The position numbers and the translations under genes are program-made. Positions 1-12,266 of a stretch of DNA of 64,000 nt are shown piece by piece. This stretch comes from Neocallimastix lanati (nom. inval.). Its lineage: Eukaryota > Neocallimastigomycota > Neocallimastigomycetes > Neocallimastigales > Neocallimastigaceae. Under the pieces are notes generated by a model. It saw only the letters and a list, made by a program, of their open reading frames with translations. It ran no database searches and was not told where the DNA came from. The stretch is taken from positions 212,501-276,500 of the forward strand of contig JACVTC010000152.1 of NCBI GenBank assembly GCA_016946835.1, read 5' to 3'. Position 1 is the stretch's first letter, and the number at the start of each line of letters is the position of its first letter.

Positions 1-1094
1 AAAAAAAAACTAGGAATAGTGACAAGGGTAGGAAAGAACCAGAAGTCAAAGGTGTTTTATTTAACATACATATCAATAATATATACTTATATTTCTTTTT
101 GCTAAATTTCATTGTTGCCCGATATAATTCCATATTATATAAAAACTAATAAAATTAAATGTAAATTGAAATAAAACAGAAGAGTTTTTTATATAAAAAC
201 TAATAAAATTAAATATAAATGAAATAAAACAGATGAGTTTTTCATTCATCTTTATTTTTAAATAAAATATTTTTTGAATGATTATTATTATTAATAATAA
301 TCTAATTAATATTTATTAAAGAATATTTAAAATATATTTTATTATAATAATAAAGCATAATTATAAATATTTCATGTTATAATGTAAGGATTCTCATATA
401 AATTATATATTATAATATGCTCTTCACTACTATCTTATAACTTTCATAAAAAAATATCAAATTTATATAGAAAATATTTTTATTATATATAATAAGTGAT
501 ATATTTAAAATTTATAAAACCTTTTAAAATTTATAATCATATATAATAATTATATGGTTTTAATATAATATTAATTGTAGAACCTTTGAATTTTCAATCT
601 TATGATAATAAATAATGCAGTACTGATACTAGTATGTATTGTTTTGCATCAAAAAGTATACAAAAATCACATGATCTGTATGTTGATGCATATATATACT
701 ATCATATATATATATATATAATACCAACATAACTGTAATATTACATATTGCATGACAGTAGTTGCAAGTGTTTATTATGCCAATTTAATTATGCAATATG
801 CAGCTATCTATACTATTGCTACAGTACGAGTGAGCGTGTATGAATAACGCAGCATGTATATGTTTGATATATAACATATTATAAATAACAACATAATACA
901 ATATTAAAATAACAGCTATAATTAATTGATTCAATAAAACACATACAGCTATTTAACAATAATATTCAAATAAATAAAATAATATTTAAAATTAATAATA
1001 TTTATATAAAATATTGTTTAAAATAGTTAGTTTAAATAAAATAATAAATAATTTAAAATAATAATCAATTTTAAATAAATAGTTATTTATGTTA

Positions 1095-1310
1095 TTATTT
1101 AGGTTGTGGCTTGTCGTATCCAACGTCTCCAAATCTTGTGGTTCTGTCATCGTCACAGAGAGCGTCGATGTCGAAATGATATGACATGGGAGCACTTTAT
1201 GTGGTAATCCTGATACACCCGCTATAAAGTTTGTCTGATATATTAGTTGTCCGTTGTGGCTATGATAATATGATAAGACTTACAAGGGATAGTCTAAAAA
1301 AAAAATATGT
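1095..1310. other. GC-richer island ending in poly-A, unknown identity
   Basis: About 200 bases of normal-complexity sequence end at about 1294 in AGTCT followed by a run of A. The end resembles the AGTCTAAAA end of the LINE copies elsewhere in the window, so it may be a retroposon 3' end (LINE or SINE). No convincing coding frame is present; a 67-codon minus-strand frame runs from here into low-complexity DNA. I do not recognise it. Confidence 0.3.
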
Positions 1311-2613
1311 TATTATTTATTTATTTACTTTAGATCTAAAATAATTATATTATTATTTATTTTAAATTATAAACATAAACTAGTATTTATTTAGATTATT
1401 ATAAACTAGCATTATATTAATACAAATAACAATCATAATACTATTTTATTTAAATTTTAACAATAACTAGTTTTAATTATTTAAACAATAATATCATAAA
1501 CATAATAAAATACCTAAAAACAACATATTATAATTAATATACAGTTGCATATTTAATTAATACACATATACATTCATATATACATATATACATACGTACA
1601 TATATACATACATACATACATACATGCATACAACAAATAGCAGTTATTTGAATGCTTTAAGACTAGTTTATTCAATACTTGCTTTTGTATCAATATATAC
1701 GTGACAAATATATATAATAACATAAATTATGAATATTAAATAAATAAAGCAATGCAATAATAATTAAACAATAAATAAGTAAAGTTTTATATAATAATAA
1801 TAACAGCATTTAACTGTTCATAGTATTTAGATACCATTTAAATTAATTTTTGCTATGAATTATATATTAAAATAATGCACTTGTTTTATAGCAATTCAGT
1901 ACTAAAATTAATATGTTCCTTCATCCAAATACATATATGAAAATCTCATGATTTGTTAATGTATATAAATAGCAGTTATTCAATATAAAATCTTTTGTGA
2001 TAATAAATAAAGTTAAATATAATATATAATGAACAATAATTAATAATTATTAAGATTTTTTTTTTTTTTTTTATTTTTTTTATTTTATTTTATTTTTTTA
2101 TTTATTTGTGAATTTAAATTATATAGATTATTATAGAATGTAGAAATATAAAATCAATAATACTATTATTTAGAATTATTACTGAACATATGACAAACTT
2201 TTCCAAAATTAGTTATAATCATAATCTTAATTTTAATATGTTTAAAGTATCTATACATTTTAGTTTTCTTTTATTTATTTATTTATTTATTTATTTTTTT
2301 TTATTTATGGAAATCAATAAAAGATAGCAATGTGTATAAATATAGGTTTTTAAAATTTATTTAAAACTATTAAAAAAAGTAAAGTAAAATAAAAAATAAA
2401 TTATTAATATTGTATTTAATATAATGAAATAATAATAAAAACAAGTAAGCATTCAAATAAACAGATAAAAAAAATAAATAATTAAAAAAAAAATAATTAA
2501 ATAGCTTAATAAAGTAAAAACAAAAGCAAAACAAAAAAAAAATACAAAAAATAAAATATTATTTGATTATCATAATCATAAAGAATAAATTTATACTTTA
2601 TTATAACAAATAA

Positions 2614-2647
<34 letters not shown>

Positions 2648-2934
2648 GAATACACTAAATTGTATTGAAAAAACAAAAAAAAAAAACAACAAAAAAAAAA
2701 ACAAAAAAAAAGTTTAATATAAGTAAAATAAAATATCGTAATATTGGAATAAAGTATAATTGATCTTCTGAAGGGATAAATTTATACCTTATTAACAAAT
2801 ATATATATATATAATATTATATATAATTAATATAAATACAAGAATTTCTCTTTTATAAATAATCTCTCATTAAAAGATTGTTTATTTTTATTTATTTATT
2901 TATTTATTTATTATAATTTTCCTAAATTTTTTTT

Positions 2935-3080
2935 CCGGTGTACCCCCTTAGTTTCAGCCCTCCTCAGGGAATATTGAGGTTGTTACAACATTTTCGTATG
3001 ATTTTTCCATAGATAGATAATGTCCCTGCTAGGACGGTCTTATTGAATGTTCAGTATTGGCACTCTATTTTTATAAATCA
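2935..3080. other. GC-richer island, possible transposon relic
   Basis: About 145 bases of mixed composition lie inside A/T desert. Read on the minus strand it contains AAGGGGGTA, which resembles a retrotransposon polypurine tract, close to an A-rich run. No long reading frame is present and I cannot assign a family. Confidence 0.25.
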
Positions 3081-4161
3081 ATTTCTTCATTTTTCGAAAA
3101 ACATCAGTTTTTTTTTTTTTTTTTTTTATCACTTGAAATTACATTATTCATTTTTCATTATGACGTATACATTCATACAAATTGTATATTTCATCCATTA
3201 ATTATTTAGATCATATTTAAACTATATTAATATTTTATATTTTATACTTCCTTTAATATATTAAATAATAATAATTTTACTATAATAAATTATGATAACC
3301 AATTTTCAACATAAATGAATAAATAAATAAATAAATAAATAAATAAGTATATATTAAAAATATTTTAATTTAGTAATACATTTCACAAATTTCAATTTTC
3401 AATTGGCGTTAAGTAACTAATAATAATTTAAATAAAATTTAAACTTTATAATCATATAATAAGAGTTAATTATAACAAAAATAAACCAAAAAAAAAAAAA
3501 AGTTTATTTATTAAAATTTATTATAAATAAAATGAAGCTTTTAAAGAAATGGAAAAGTATCAATTAATTAACAATATTGATTAATATTATATTATTAACT
3601 TTTTTTCTTTTTTTCTTTATTTCTTTATTTATTTTTATTTTATTTTATTTTCATACATTTAATTTTTCCTTAAATGTTTATTATTTTATTTTTTATTTTT
3701 ATTTATTTATTTATTCTTTCACTTTTTTTTTTTTTTCTTTTTTTTTAATTTATTACTATTATTATTTTTTTTAATGCTATTATCAATTTTTTTAATATTT
3801 TTTTATTTGAATTCTATTAAAAAACCATTTTTTTAACATTATTGGTATTAAAATAATTTAAAAGAAAAACCTTTTTATTTTTTAACAACATACTATATTA
3901 TTATTATTAAATCAATTGATATTCTTTTTTTGAAAAAAAATTAATATTTAAAATTCATAATAATTTGTACAAGCCATTATGTTAAAAAAATTTTTTTTAA
4001 TAATTCTTTTTCTTTTTTTTTTCTTTTTTTTTTTTATTACTTCGTTTGCTTATTTTTTTTCTATTTTCTTTTTTATTTTGTTAAGTTCTAATTTATATTA
4101 TTTGGCTTTTTTTTTTTTAAATTGAATAACTTTATGAAGTTTTTATTTTTATTTCTATCAT

Positions 4162-5103
4162 TTATTTTCTGCTTTTAATTTGTCTCTTAGTAGTTTTAGT
4201 TTTGACAACTTTAACTACTTTTACGATTTTTTTATTACTACCATTTGATAATTTAGTAGTTTTAGTAACTTTCTTAGTTGTAGTTTTAGTGATCTTCTTT
4301 ACAGAAGTGGTAGTTTGTTTTGGATCAACTGGAACTTCCTTACTATTTTTGAAGTCTGGAGTATAATTACCATCTTTATGGTATTCAATATATGTTCCAG
4401 GAATAATCTTTTCACATTTAAGATTGTCTATTTTTTTTAATATATAAAAAATATTAAAAACAATTTAAAATTAACTTAATATGTACTTTTTTTTTTTCCT
4501 TTTTGAGAAAAATAACGAATGAATTTATTTTAAATATATAATACATACTGTTAACGTTTAATAAAGCATTAATACTACTATTTGTCTTTTTAGCAATTTT
4601 TTCACAAGTATCATTCTTCTTACTAATATATTCATCAAATGAATTCTTTTTTTCTGATTTACTAGCGTCAATTTCAACACAAATAGAAGTTCCTTCCTTT
4701 AAATTATCACAATCAATACCTATTATTTTAAGTATCATATCATTTTAGATTTATTAATTTAGAAAATAATTTTAATAACTTTAACATTTTAACATTTCAA
4801 AATAATTACATTATTTTAATATTAATATTGATTATACTGAAAATAGAATTTATTTTCAAAAAATTACTAAATTTATATTTATTATTAAATTTATGTAAAT
4901 GAAAACAATAAATTACTTGGATTAATTCTTAAAAAGTCAATACGTCTAACAAAATATTCTTTATTTGAATTTTTGTCCCAAATGTAGCTACATTTATCAC
5001 CAGCTCTGGTAATAATATGCTTTTTACAGTAATAACCTGTAGCACTAACTTCAAGGATTGCTAATAAAATAGCATAGAAAATAGTCATAAATAAATACTT
5101 CAT
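4162..5103 (-). CDS. Secreted protein with two LysM domains
   Basis: Three exons, 5103-4917, 4719-4549 and 4427-4162, with donors GTAATT and GTATGT and AG acceptors. All phases close, giving 207 residues. The start is the ATG of a signal peptide (MKYLFMTIFYAILLAILEVSA). LysM 1 follows, with Tyr-Tyr-Cys, the GDKC turn and the end motif INPSIDCDNLKEGTSICV, which is formed exactly across intron 1. LysM 2 has YISKKNDTCEKIAKK and LLNVNNNLKCEKIIPGTYI, formed across intron 2. The C-terminal 60 or so residues are rich in Lys and Thr and highly basic. LysM modules bind N-acetylglucosamine polymers (chitin, peptidoglycan). No enzyme domain is attached, so the layout resembles fungal LysM effector or wall-binding proteins. 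That a rumen fungus uses it on its own wall or on bacteria is inference. Confidence 0.85.
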
Positions 5104-5205
5104 TTTGTTATTAAATTATCTATTTTTTAATTTATTTCTTAATTTATCTTGTTTTTTATTTTTATTTTTATTTTTTTTTTTTAATCTTATTCTTTTCTTT
5201 TTTTT

Positions 5206-5255
<50 letters not shown>

Positions 5256-6646
5256 TACTTTCACGTACTAACTTCTATTTTTTTTTATTTTTATTTTTTT
5301 ATTTTTATGAATTTTTATTTTTTATTACTTTTTTTTTAATTTTATTTATTTAAAAAAAAAAAGAATTTTTTATAAAAAAATTTTTGTTATTTTATATTTC
5401 AAAATTTAGTTTAAATTTTTTTATAATAATTTCTTTTTATTACATAATACTTTAATAAATTTTAAATATATAATAATATATTATATATTTAAAACAAATA
5501 TTATTCATATATTGAATACCTTTATATAAGTTATTTTAATATATTAAAACTATAATAAATAATAATTAAAAAATTTTTTTTGTATATTTATTTTAATGTT
5601 ACACGAAATAATTAATTAATATAAGTAGTAAATTATCCTATATAAGAAAAAAGTGTTCAGCCCAAGTATTTTTATTTAATATATAATTAGAAAAGTAAAA
5701 TTAAAAATATATTTAATACAAATTTAAATTATAATTAAATAACTAATTAACTAACTAACTAAATAAATAAATACATAAATACATACACATACATTCATAC
5801 ATACATACATACATACACATACATTCATATATACATACATATATACATACGGGGATAAAAATTAAATTAATATGTGAATTATAATTAAAATACAAGTATT
5901 TATAAAAATAAAATAAATAAAATAAAACTAATATTTGAATTATAATAAAAATACAAGTACTAATAAAATAAAATAAATAAAATAAATATGTGAATTATAA
6001 TAAATTGCAAGTATCAATCGAAACAAAACAAAATATAATAAGATAAATAAATATGCAGTGAAATAATAATATATAATATGATAAAATAAAATAAATAAGA
6101 TATTGATATTGATATAAATTAATATAAAAACTGAATTTAGCAACAAATAAATATATAATATAAAGTAAATGATAAAGCATATATATATGTTAACATGAAT
6201 TTTATTATAATTTTTACAGTATATTAAATTAATGTAAATTATTATATTTCCATATAATAAACAAACTTTATAGTTACTTTATAGTTAAAAAAATAGTATA
6301 AAAAAAAATATTATTAAATATTATTATTAAATAAATAAATGAATAAATTAATAAATAAATAAAATTTTCAGAATATGGCGAATTAAATATATTTGTAAAT
6401 CATCAGTTTTTTTGAAATATATCACATTTTAAATATTTTTAATAATTATTTTTTCAAAGAAATTATATGTGCCATTTTTTTTTATGTTTTAAATTTATAT
6501 TTATAAATAAAAATTTATAAAAAATAATATAAGCCACATTCCAATATTAAATTTTATGTAAAATATTTAAAGCCACATTTCGAAACGCTCCTACATACAT
6601 ACATACATACATACATAAATAAATAAATTAATAAATAAATAAAGAA
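5104..6646. other. AT-rich intergenic DNA with long poly-T tract
   Basis: A poly-T tract of about 45 bases lies near 5210-5254, just upstream of the LysM gene start; such tracts could be nucleosome-excluding promoter elements but this is inference. Tetranucleotide runs of ACAT/ATTC type occur at about 5770-5850 and ACAT at 6595-6617. The frames at 5105-5353 and 5940-6180 are low-complexity and are not annotated. Confidence 0.6.
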
Positions 6647-6651
6647 TAAAT
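6647..6651. repeat. Target-site duplication, left copy (TAAAT)
   Basis: TAAAT directly abuts the left LTR and is repeated exactly at 11816-11820 directly after the right LTR. Five-base duplications are normal for Ty1/copia insertion, so the element ends are fixed at 6652 and 11815. Confidence 0.85.
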
Positions 6652-6911
6652 TTTTATTTATAAAATATTTTATTGATTAAAGTTTATTTATTTAATATGA
6701 GTAATTACTTTATTTTTTAAAATTTATGAGATTACATTTGTATTTATAGTATTTTGTGGCTTATTAATAACGAGAAATTATTACATAATATATTTCAATG
6801 TATTTAAGCTTAACAACGAGTTCGTTGTATTATAAAAATATCTTTTAATTTATTTAATACACATAAATTATTTTAATATAAATTTAATATATTTTTCTTT
6901 GTATTCTAACA
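6652..6911 (-). repeat. Copia element 3' LTR
   Basis: 260 bases, nearly identical to 11551-11815: two substitutions and one 5-base indel. On the element strand it begins TGTTAGAATAC and ends ATAAAA, so the usual terminal CA is missing. Both LTRs contain the inverted repeat ACAACGA-GT-TCGTTGT (about 6808-6823). The polypurine tract TGTGGGGGAA lies just upstream in element sense (about 6912-6921). Confidence 0.9.
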
Positions 6912-9900
6912 TTCCCCCACAGACCAGAATGTTTGCTTGTCAAAGATTTGGTCTGTAAACTTAGTCATTTTTGGTCCATTAAAATCTTTTGTTAACGGAA
7001 CGGCCAACATCCTTTCGGTATTGATGTATTCTAATATTATTATGTTATTTTTGATATTATCTTTATTGAAGTAAAATTTTATTTCTATATGTTTTAATTT
7101 ATTGTTGAGTTCACAGTTTTCTATTGTCGTTTTACTAGCTAAGTTATCGGTGAATATTTTTATTGGTTTTTTAATGTTGAATATTTCATATAAAATATTT
7201 CGAATCCATAAAGCCTTTTTAGTACATTTAGCGGTAGCAATGTATTCAGCTTCCACGGTAGATGTGGCAATTACTGTTTGTTTCTTGGATTGCCAACATA
7301 TTAGATCATTATTCATTAATATATATATCCCGAAGTAGATTTTCTATCTTTTGGGTCACCAGCGTAGTCAGCATCAGTATATGTCATAATTTCCCCTTGT
7401 CCTTTATATTTAATTTTGTAGTATTTAGTATAGTTTAAGTATTTTAATATATTTATTACCATTTTCCAATCAGCTATGGTAGGTTTCTCAGAATTCCTAG
7501 CAATCTTTCCTACAGCGTAAGTAATATCTGGACGGGTACACCTGGCTAGATAGATTAACGATCCGACTACACTTTTAAATGTTGTTTTATCGAATGGTTA
7601 ATTATTCTTTGCTGAATTTGAGATGCTTGAACAAGGCGTTTTTGACTTTCTTATATTTTTAACTTTGAATTTTTGTAATATATCATTTATTAATTGAATT
7701 TGAGAAATTACGTAGCTTGAATTTTCTTTTTCAATATTAATTCCTAAAATATAATCTGCTTCATTACATTTTGAAACTTTAAAGTTTTTCTTAATTCTTT
7801 TAATAATTTTGTTTATACAGTATTTTATACCTGTTATTAATAAATCATCCACGTAAACTCCAATAATACAGACAGCTCTACCTCCCTCCATTTTAACAAA
7901 AATACATGGTTCAGATGTCAATTGAGTGAAACCATTATTTTTGAGAAAGTTTGTGAAGTGGATGTGCCATTGGCGACCTGACTGTTTTAAGCCGTATAAA
8001 GTTTTTCTAAGAAGCCAATAACCTTTACCAAAATTCTTATCACCAGGGGGAATATTAGCATAAATATCCTTATCCAACGGAGCATTAAGATAGGCAGCTT
8101 TAATATCAAGCTGAATTAGATCCCAATTGAATTTTGAAGCAAGCCCAATTATAAGTTTTAGACTATCTAAACTAAGAGTAGGGGAATATGTTAAGTTATA
8201 ATCAATTCCCTTTCTCTAGGTGAAACCACGAGCAACCAGACGAGCCTTGTATTTTGAGATATTACCATTACCGTCTTTTTTGAGAGTATAGACCCATTTA
8301 GTAGTTATGGGTTTAATACCAGGAGGAAGCGATTTAACAAAAATCATGGCTCGGTTGTCATAGAAGTTTTGTAATTCGGAATTCATAGCTTCTATCCACC
8401 GGATTTTATCTGAACGTGTGATGGCTTGTTTATATGAAAGAGGTGTTTCAGTAATGCATCCTTTAGAAGTTTCAACATTGTCAAGGGAGATCCTGTACTT
8501 TTTGTTACTGTTGGATTGAATAGGGTTTCCAGGTCTTTAATGCGATTCATCCATGGATGGTCTTAATTTCTTACTATCCGGAAGTTTGGAATGAATCAAT
8601 TTATGTTTAAGGGGAACAGTGTTTAATATTTCATTGTTTAAGTTAATCTTCTTTTTGGTAGGTGTATTATTACAAGTTGATGACTTTCTTTTAGTAGATG
8701 GATTAAATTTTATTTTATCCTTTTCTAAAGAAATGTCCCCCGAGAAATTTAATTCATCATTTGAAACACTAATAGATTGGAAATCTGAAGCGAGATCATC
8801 GATGGATTCAATTTTTTCATCATTTATATAGTTGTCTTCAGGTTCCTTACTTTTAGCAGAGTTATTAATCTCATCTTTCTTGTTGTTAGTAATAGGAGTA
8901 TCTATAATTTTATTAGTATCATTGTTTTTTATAGATGAAACGGGTGAATCGATTTCTGGTTCCTTACCTTTTCTTGATGAAGAATTATTTTCTTTGGATT
9001 CTGTTTTTTCTTCATTAGATTCTTCATTGTATATTAATTTTCCAGAATCATCGTATGTATTTTCATTTTCGTTAGAGTTGATAATTGGTAATTCGTAAAT
9101 ATAATTGTCGTTATTAAAAATGTTGGTTGGTAATTTATTGTTGCGTATTCTGGTAGTTAAATTTGATGGAGTTTCTTCATCAAATATCTCTGACTAAGTG
9201 AATATTGTAGTCTTTTGAATCCATAATTATATAGCAATTGGATTCAATACTTATTCCTAAAAATACACCCTTTTTACTGTTGCTATCAAATTTCATTTTT
9301 CATTGTGAAAAATCTTTATAGTAGGCATCACAACCAAAGACTTTAATATATTTAAGACTGATCTCTTTGTTATAATAAATTTCATTTGGAATTTTATTTC
9401 CAATTCCTTTATGTGGAGTTATGTTATAAAGTAAATTTGCATATTTGATAGCGTAATCCCAAAACTCACTAGACATTTTGCTCCACTGAATTAAAGTTTT
9501 TGCGCAACTTACAATGGTGTAATTGAATCGTTCAGCAATCCCGTTGTTTTGAGGATTGTATAGTGGTAAAAATGTTTTTATTATACCGTGTTCCTTGCAG
9601 TAGTTTAGTACCTTTTTATTGTTATATTCAGTACCTTGATCCGAACGAAAAGTTTTAATATTATAGTAGAATTGATTATTTAAGTAAGTAAAGAAATTAA
9701 TAATTGTTCTTGGTACTTCTGATTTGTTTTCCAAGAGGATGATCCAACTTTTGCGAGTATATTTGTCAATAAAAGTAAGAACATACCTTTTCCCTGAGTA
9801 TGATTTTGAAATAGGACCGATAACATCAGAATGGATTACGTCTAGTGGATGCTTTACCTTTGGAGTGTCTCCATTATGGGGTTTCCTATTTAATTTGGCA

Positions 9901-11518
9901 ATTTTACAATTTAAGCATTCATTAATTTTGACATTGTGGAGTTTTAGATATTAAATTGTCGTAATAAAAATGTCCAAGTCTTCTATGCCATAGCATTTTA
10001 GACTGGTCATTTATGTCCATTGTTTCTTCAGGTGAAACGATGTCAATACAATTCTTTAAATTCGACTTATTCTTCGTAAGTATGTGAATTGTATTGTTTT
10101 TATTAGCTTTAAATGTGCCTATGTTAATTGTTCTTTTGTTTTTCAAGTGTGGTTTTTAAAGTGAGAAAAACTTTGTCTCTCCTGGATTTAATGTTACATT
10201 TTAATCCATTCTTCGCAAGTTTAATTCCACTCAGAAGATTCTTGTTAACTTGTTTAGAATAGAGGACATTTTCGAATTTAATGTTATAACCATTAATACT
10301 TCCTTCATAGGTATCAACCCCGTCAAACTCACAGATTGAATTATTTGCACATTGCATAGAAATCTTTTCTTCTCTAAAGTTTGAGAGGATATCTTTGTTA
10401 TTGGTAATGTGCTCTGAAGCACCAGTATCAAAGGTCCAAATCGTTGTATCTTCTGAAGAATTTAATATTAAAGAAATGCATTTATTTTCGTAGTTTTCTT
10501 TAGTGTTCTCTTTTTCTTCTATCGGCTCAAAGCTGTCTAAATTTTTATCATACATGGTCCTAAGTTCTTCTAAGGAAAGTTCTTCATCAGAATTTTGTTC
10601 TTCATATTCGACGTTGGCAATTGATTTTGGGTGGTTATTTTTAACTTTCCTTTTATTGATTTTGGTTTTCTTTTTGTTTGATTGCTTCTTACTTTTTTGA
10701 GTCGATCTGTTCCTGTTTTTGTTGATAAGGTTAAATCTACATTCATCGGTAGTATGCCCAAACATTTTGCAGAGGTAACAATAGTTTGGCTCCGGACTTG
10801 ATTTGGTTTTATTATTTTTCGAACCGTTTGACTCAATGCTATCAATATCCATGAAGTCACCTTTATCTGTGACGCTTCTATCGAAATTGATAGCACTATG
10901 TAGGAAAATGTGGAAATTAATCTTGTTGATTGACTCTTCAAGGAAGTCATCAACTGTTTCTGTTCCACTAGGATGAATAAGGTCTCTTAAAACTTTTGGA
11001 TAAGACAAATATAAAACCCTGATCTTTTCCCAAGTTCCGAGTTTGATATTGTTCTTATCCATTACTTCAAAGATTTCTTTAATTTGATTAATGATATCCT
11101 TGCATTCCGAAAGATTTTTGGCTTTTAAAGAATATAACTTCTTCAACCAGTAGTTAAGATCAGCAGTTTTTTATAAGACCTTTAATTTTTTCATAATATC
11201 ATAGGCGGTGGTAAGATATCTTATGTAGCTCAAAACTTCTTGACTTATATTTTTACTGATAATAGTACTGGCTAAGGCATCTTGGGTTTCAGCTTCTTTG
11301 ATATCCTTTTCCAAGTCCTTGATAGCTTTGACGGTTTCGTCGGATTTGGGTTTTCCCTTTTCCTCCTTAAGATTATCATTTAATTTACCGATTACATTCT
11401 CATTTACATACTGTAAAATTTTTAAAGATTTGAGAATGTTTTTAATAAGGAATTCCCAGTTTTCGAAGTTATCCTTATTGAGAATATCTTCGGTTCTTAA
11501 TTTGGTTTCGTTAGACAT
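6912..11518 (-). pseudogene. Copia Gag-Pol polyprotein (frameshifted)
   Basis: The start is at 11518 (MSNETKLRTEDIL), just inside the 5' LTR leader. Gag occupies 11518 to about 10560. A zinc knuckle CYLCKMFGHTTDEC (CX2CX4HX4C) lies at about 10740-10780. The aspartic protease motif FDTGASEHIT is at about 10400-10432. The integrase zinc-binding region begins WHRRLGH near 10010; the D,D,E core includes IHSDVIGP (about 9850), FRSDQGTEY and NNGIAERFN (to about 9520). The reverse transcriptase has YGLKQSGRQW and the catalytic YVDD at about 7845-7856. RNase H has STVEAEY and the KHIEIK segment and ends at about 6906. No single frame covers the protein, so it is called a pseudogene. Gag forms the particle, and Pol copies and integrates the element. 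Confidence 0.9.
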
Positions 11519-11531
11519 GTAGATAGTATAA

Positions 11532-11550
11532 GAGGATGAGACTCTTAATC
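11532..11550 (-). other. Primer-binding site, complementary to tRNA-Lys(CUU) half
   Basis: The plus strand directly against the 5' LTR reads GAGGATGAGACTCTTAATC. As I recall the tRNA-Lys(CUU) sequence, this matches its D-arm/anticodon-arm region ending in the 3' side of the anticodon stem, with the CTCTTAA anticodon loop inside. The element strand is therefore complementary to an internal tRNA segment rather than to a tRNA 3' end. Drosophila copia is known to prime from a half-tRNA (initiator Met) cut at a similar place. Confidence 0.7.
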
Positions 11551-11815
11551 TTTTATTTATAAAATATTTTATTGATTAAAGTTTATTTATTTAATATGAG
11601 TAATTACTTTATTTTTTAAAATTTATGAGATTACATTTGTATTTATACTATTTTGTGGCTTATTAAAAATATAACGAGAAATTATTACATAATATATTTC
11701 ATTGTATTTAAGCTTAACAACGAGTTCGTTGTATTATAAAAATATCTTTTAATTTATTTAATACACATAAATTATTTTAATATAAATTTAATATATTTTT
11801 CTTTGTATTCTAACA
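11551..11815 (-). repeat. Copia element 5' LTR
   Basis: 265 bases, partner of 6652-6911. It differs by an extra AAAAT-type pentamer and two substitutions. It should carry the element promoter and RNA start; I cannot place a TATA box reliably in such AT-rich DNA. Confidence 0.9.
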
Positions 11816-12266
11816 TAAATTAATTAAATAATTAAATAACTAAATAACTAAATAACTAAATAACTAAATAACTAAATGAATAACTAAATAAATATCTAAC
11901 TAACTAACCAACTAAATAAATACATATATACATCATTAAAAATTTATTTATTTATTTATTTATTATGTAATTAATTTAGTCCTTATATTTATGTTTTATG
12001 TATATTAGTTAATACTTTTATTTAATATTATATAAATTTATGCTAAATATTTAAATATTTATATATTGTATATATGTAACAAACATATTCATATGATATA
12101 CTTTCTGATGAAAAATTTAAAGAATGTACTATCCACTTCTCTCTCTCGAAACCATAATACATATAGATTATTATATTAGATAAATTAACAACAATATTAT
12201 AATAAGAGTCCCCTTTAATTCTATTCTAATATTAAAAAGTATTTTTTTTATTTTTAAAAAAAGGAA
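11816..12266. other. Intergenic DNA with (AACTAAAT) octamer run
   Basis: The target duplication TAAAT (11816-11820) is followed by an AACTAAAT-type tandem run at about 11830-11925. The remainder to 12266 precedes the Gag-like start of the older copia copy and could contain its worn 5' LTR and leader, but I could not define LTR ends. Confidence 0.5.

Larger units (their letters stand above)
1..4161. other. AT-rich repeat desert, no gene seen
   Basis: This stretch is almost pure A/T with poly-T and poly-A tracts, ATTT/AAAT tetranucleotide runs (about 2270-2300, 2885-2915, 3315-3345) and an ACAT-type tetranucleotide run near 1560-1630. The only open frames are low-complexity Phe/Tyr/Ile strings read from T-rich DNA, which I do not accept as genes. 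Two islands of ordinary base composition, at about 1095-1310 and 2935-3080, stand out and are listed separately. I see no tRNA or rRNA. Confidence 0.7.
6652..11815 (-). mobile_element. Ty1/copia LTR retrotransposon, near full length, frame broken
   Basis: 5,164-base element with two LTRs, target duplication TAAAT, a primer-binding site beside the 5' LTR and a polypurine tract beside the 3' LTR. Reading on the minus strand, the domains come in copia order: Gag, CCHC knuckle, protease, integrase, reverse transcriptase, RNase H. The coding region is interrupted by frameshifts (about 11150-11175, 10125-10146, 9920-9955, 9240-9300, 7600) and by an in-frame TAG near 8219 in the reverse transcriptase. 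Several shifts fall in homopolymers, so sequencing error is possible. The LTRs are about 99% identical, so insertion was recent. It lies immediately beside an older copia copy in the opposite orientation. Confidence 0.93.

Noticed and set aside
3577-3774. 65-codon plus-strand frame
   Set aside because: Phe/Tyr/Leu string from T-rich DNA without a codon pattern or introns leading to more sequence.
5105-5353. Phe-rich 82-codon open frame
   Set aside because: Read from a poly-T tract; residues are nearly all Phe/Leu and it overlaps the LysM gene's upstream region. Low-complexity artefact.
8619-9098. Two plus-strand frames of 70 and 88 codons
   Set aside because: Antisense of the copia integrase C-terminal/linker region; Ser/Leu/Phe-rich as expected from antisense of Asp/Lys/Glu/Asn-rich code.
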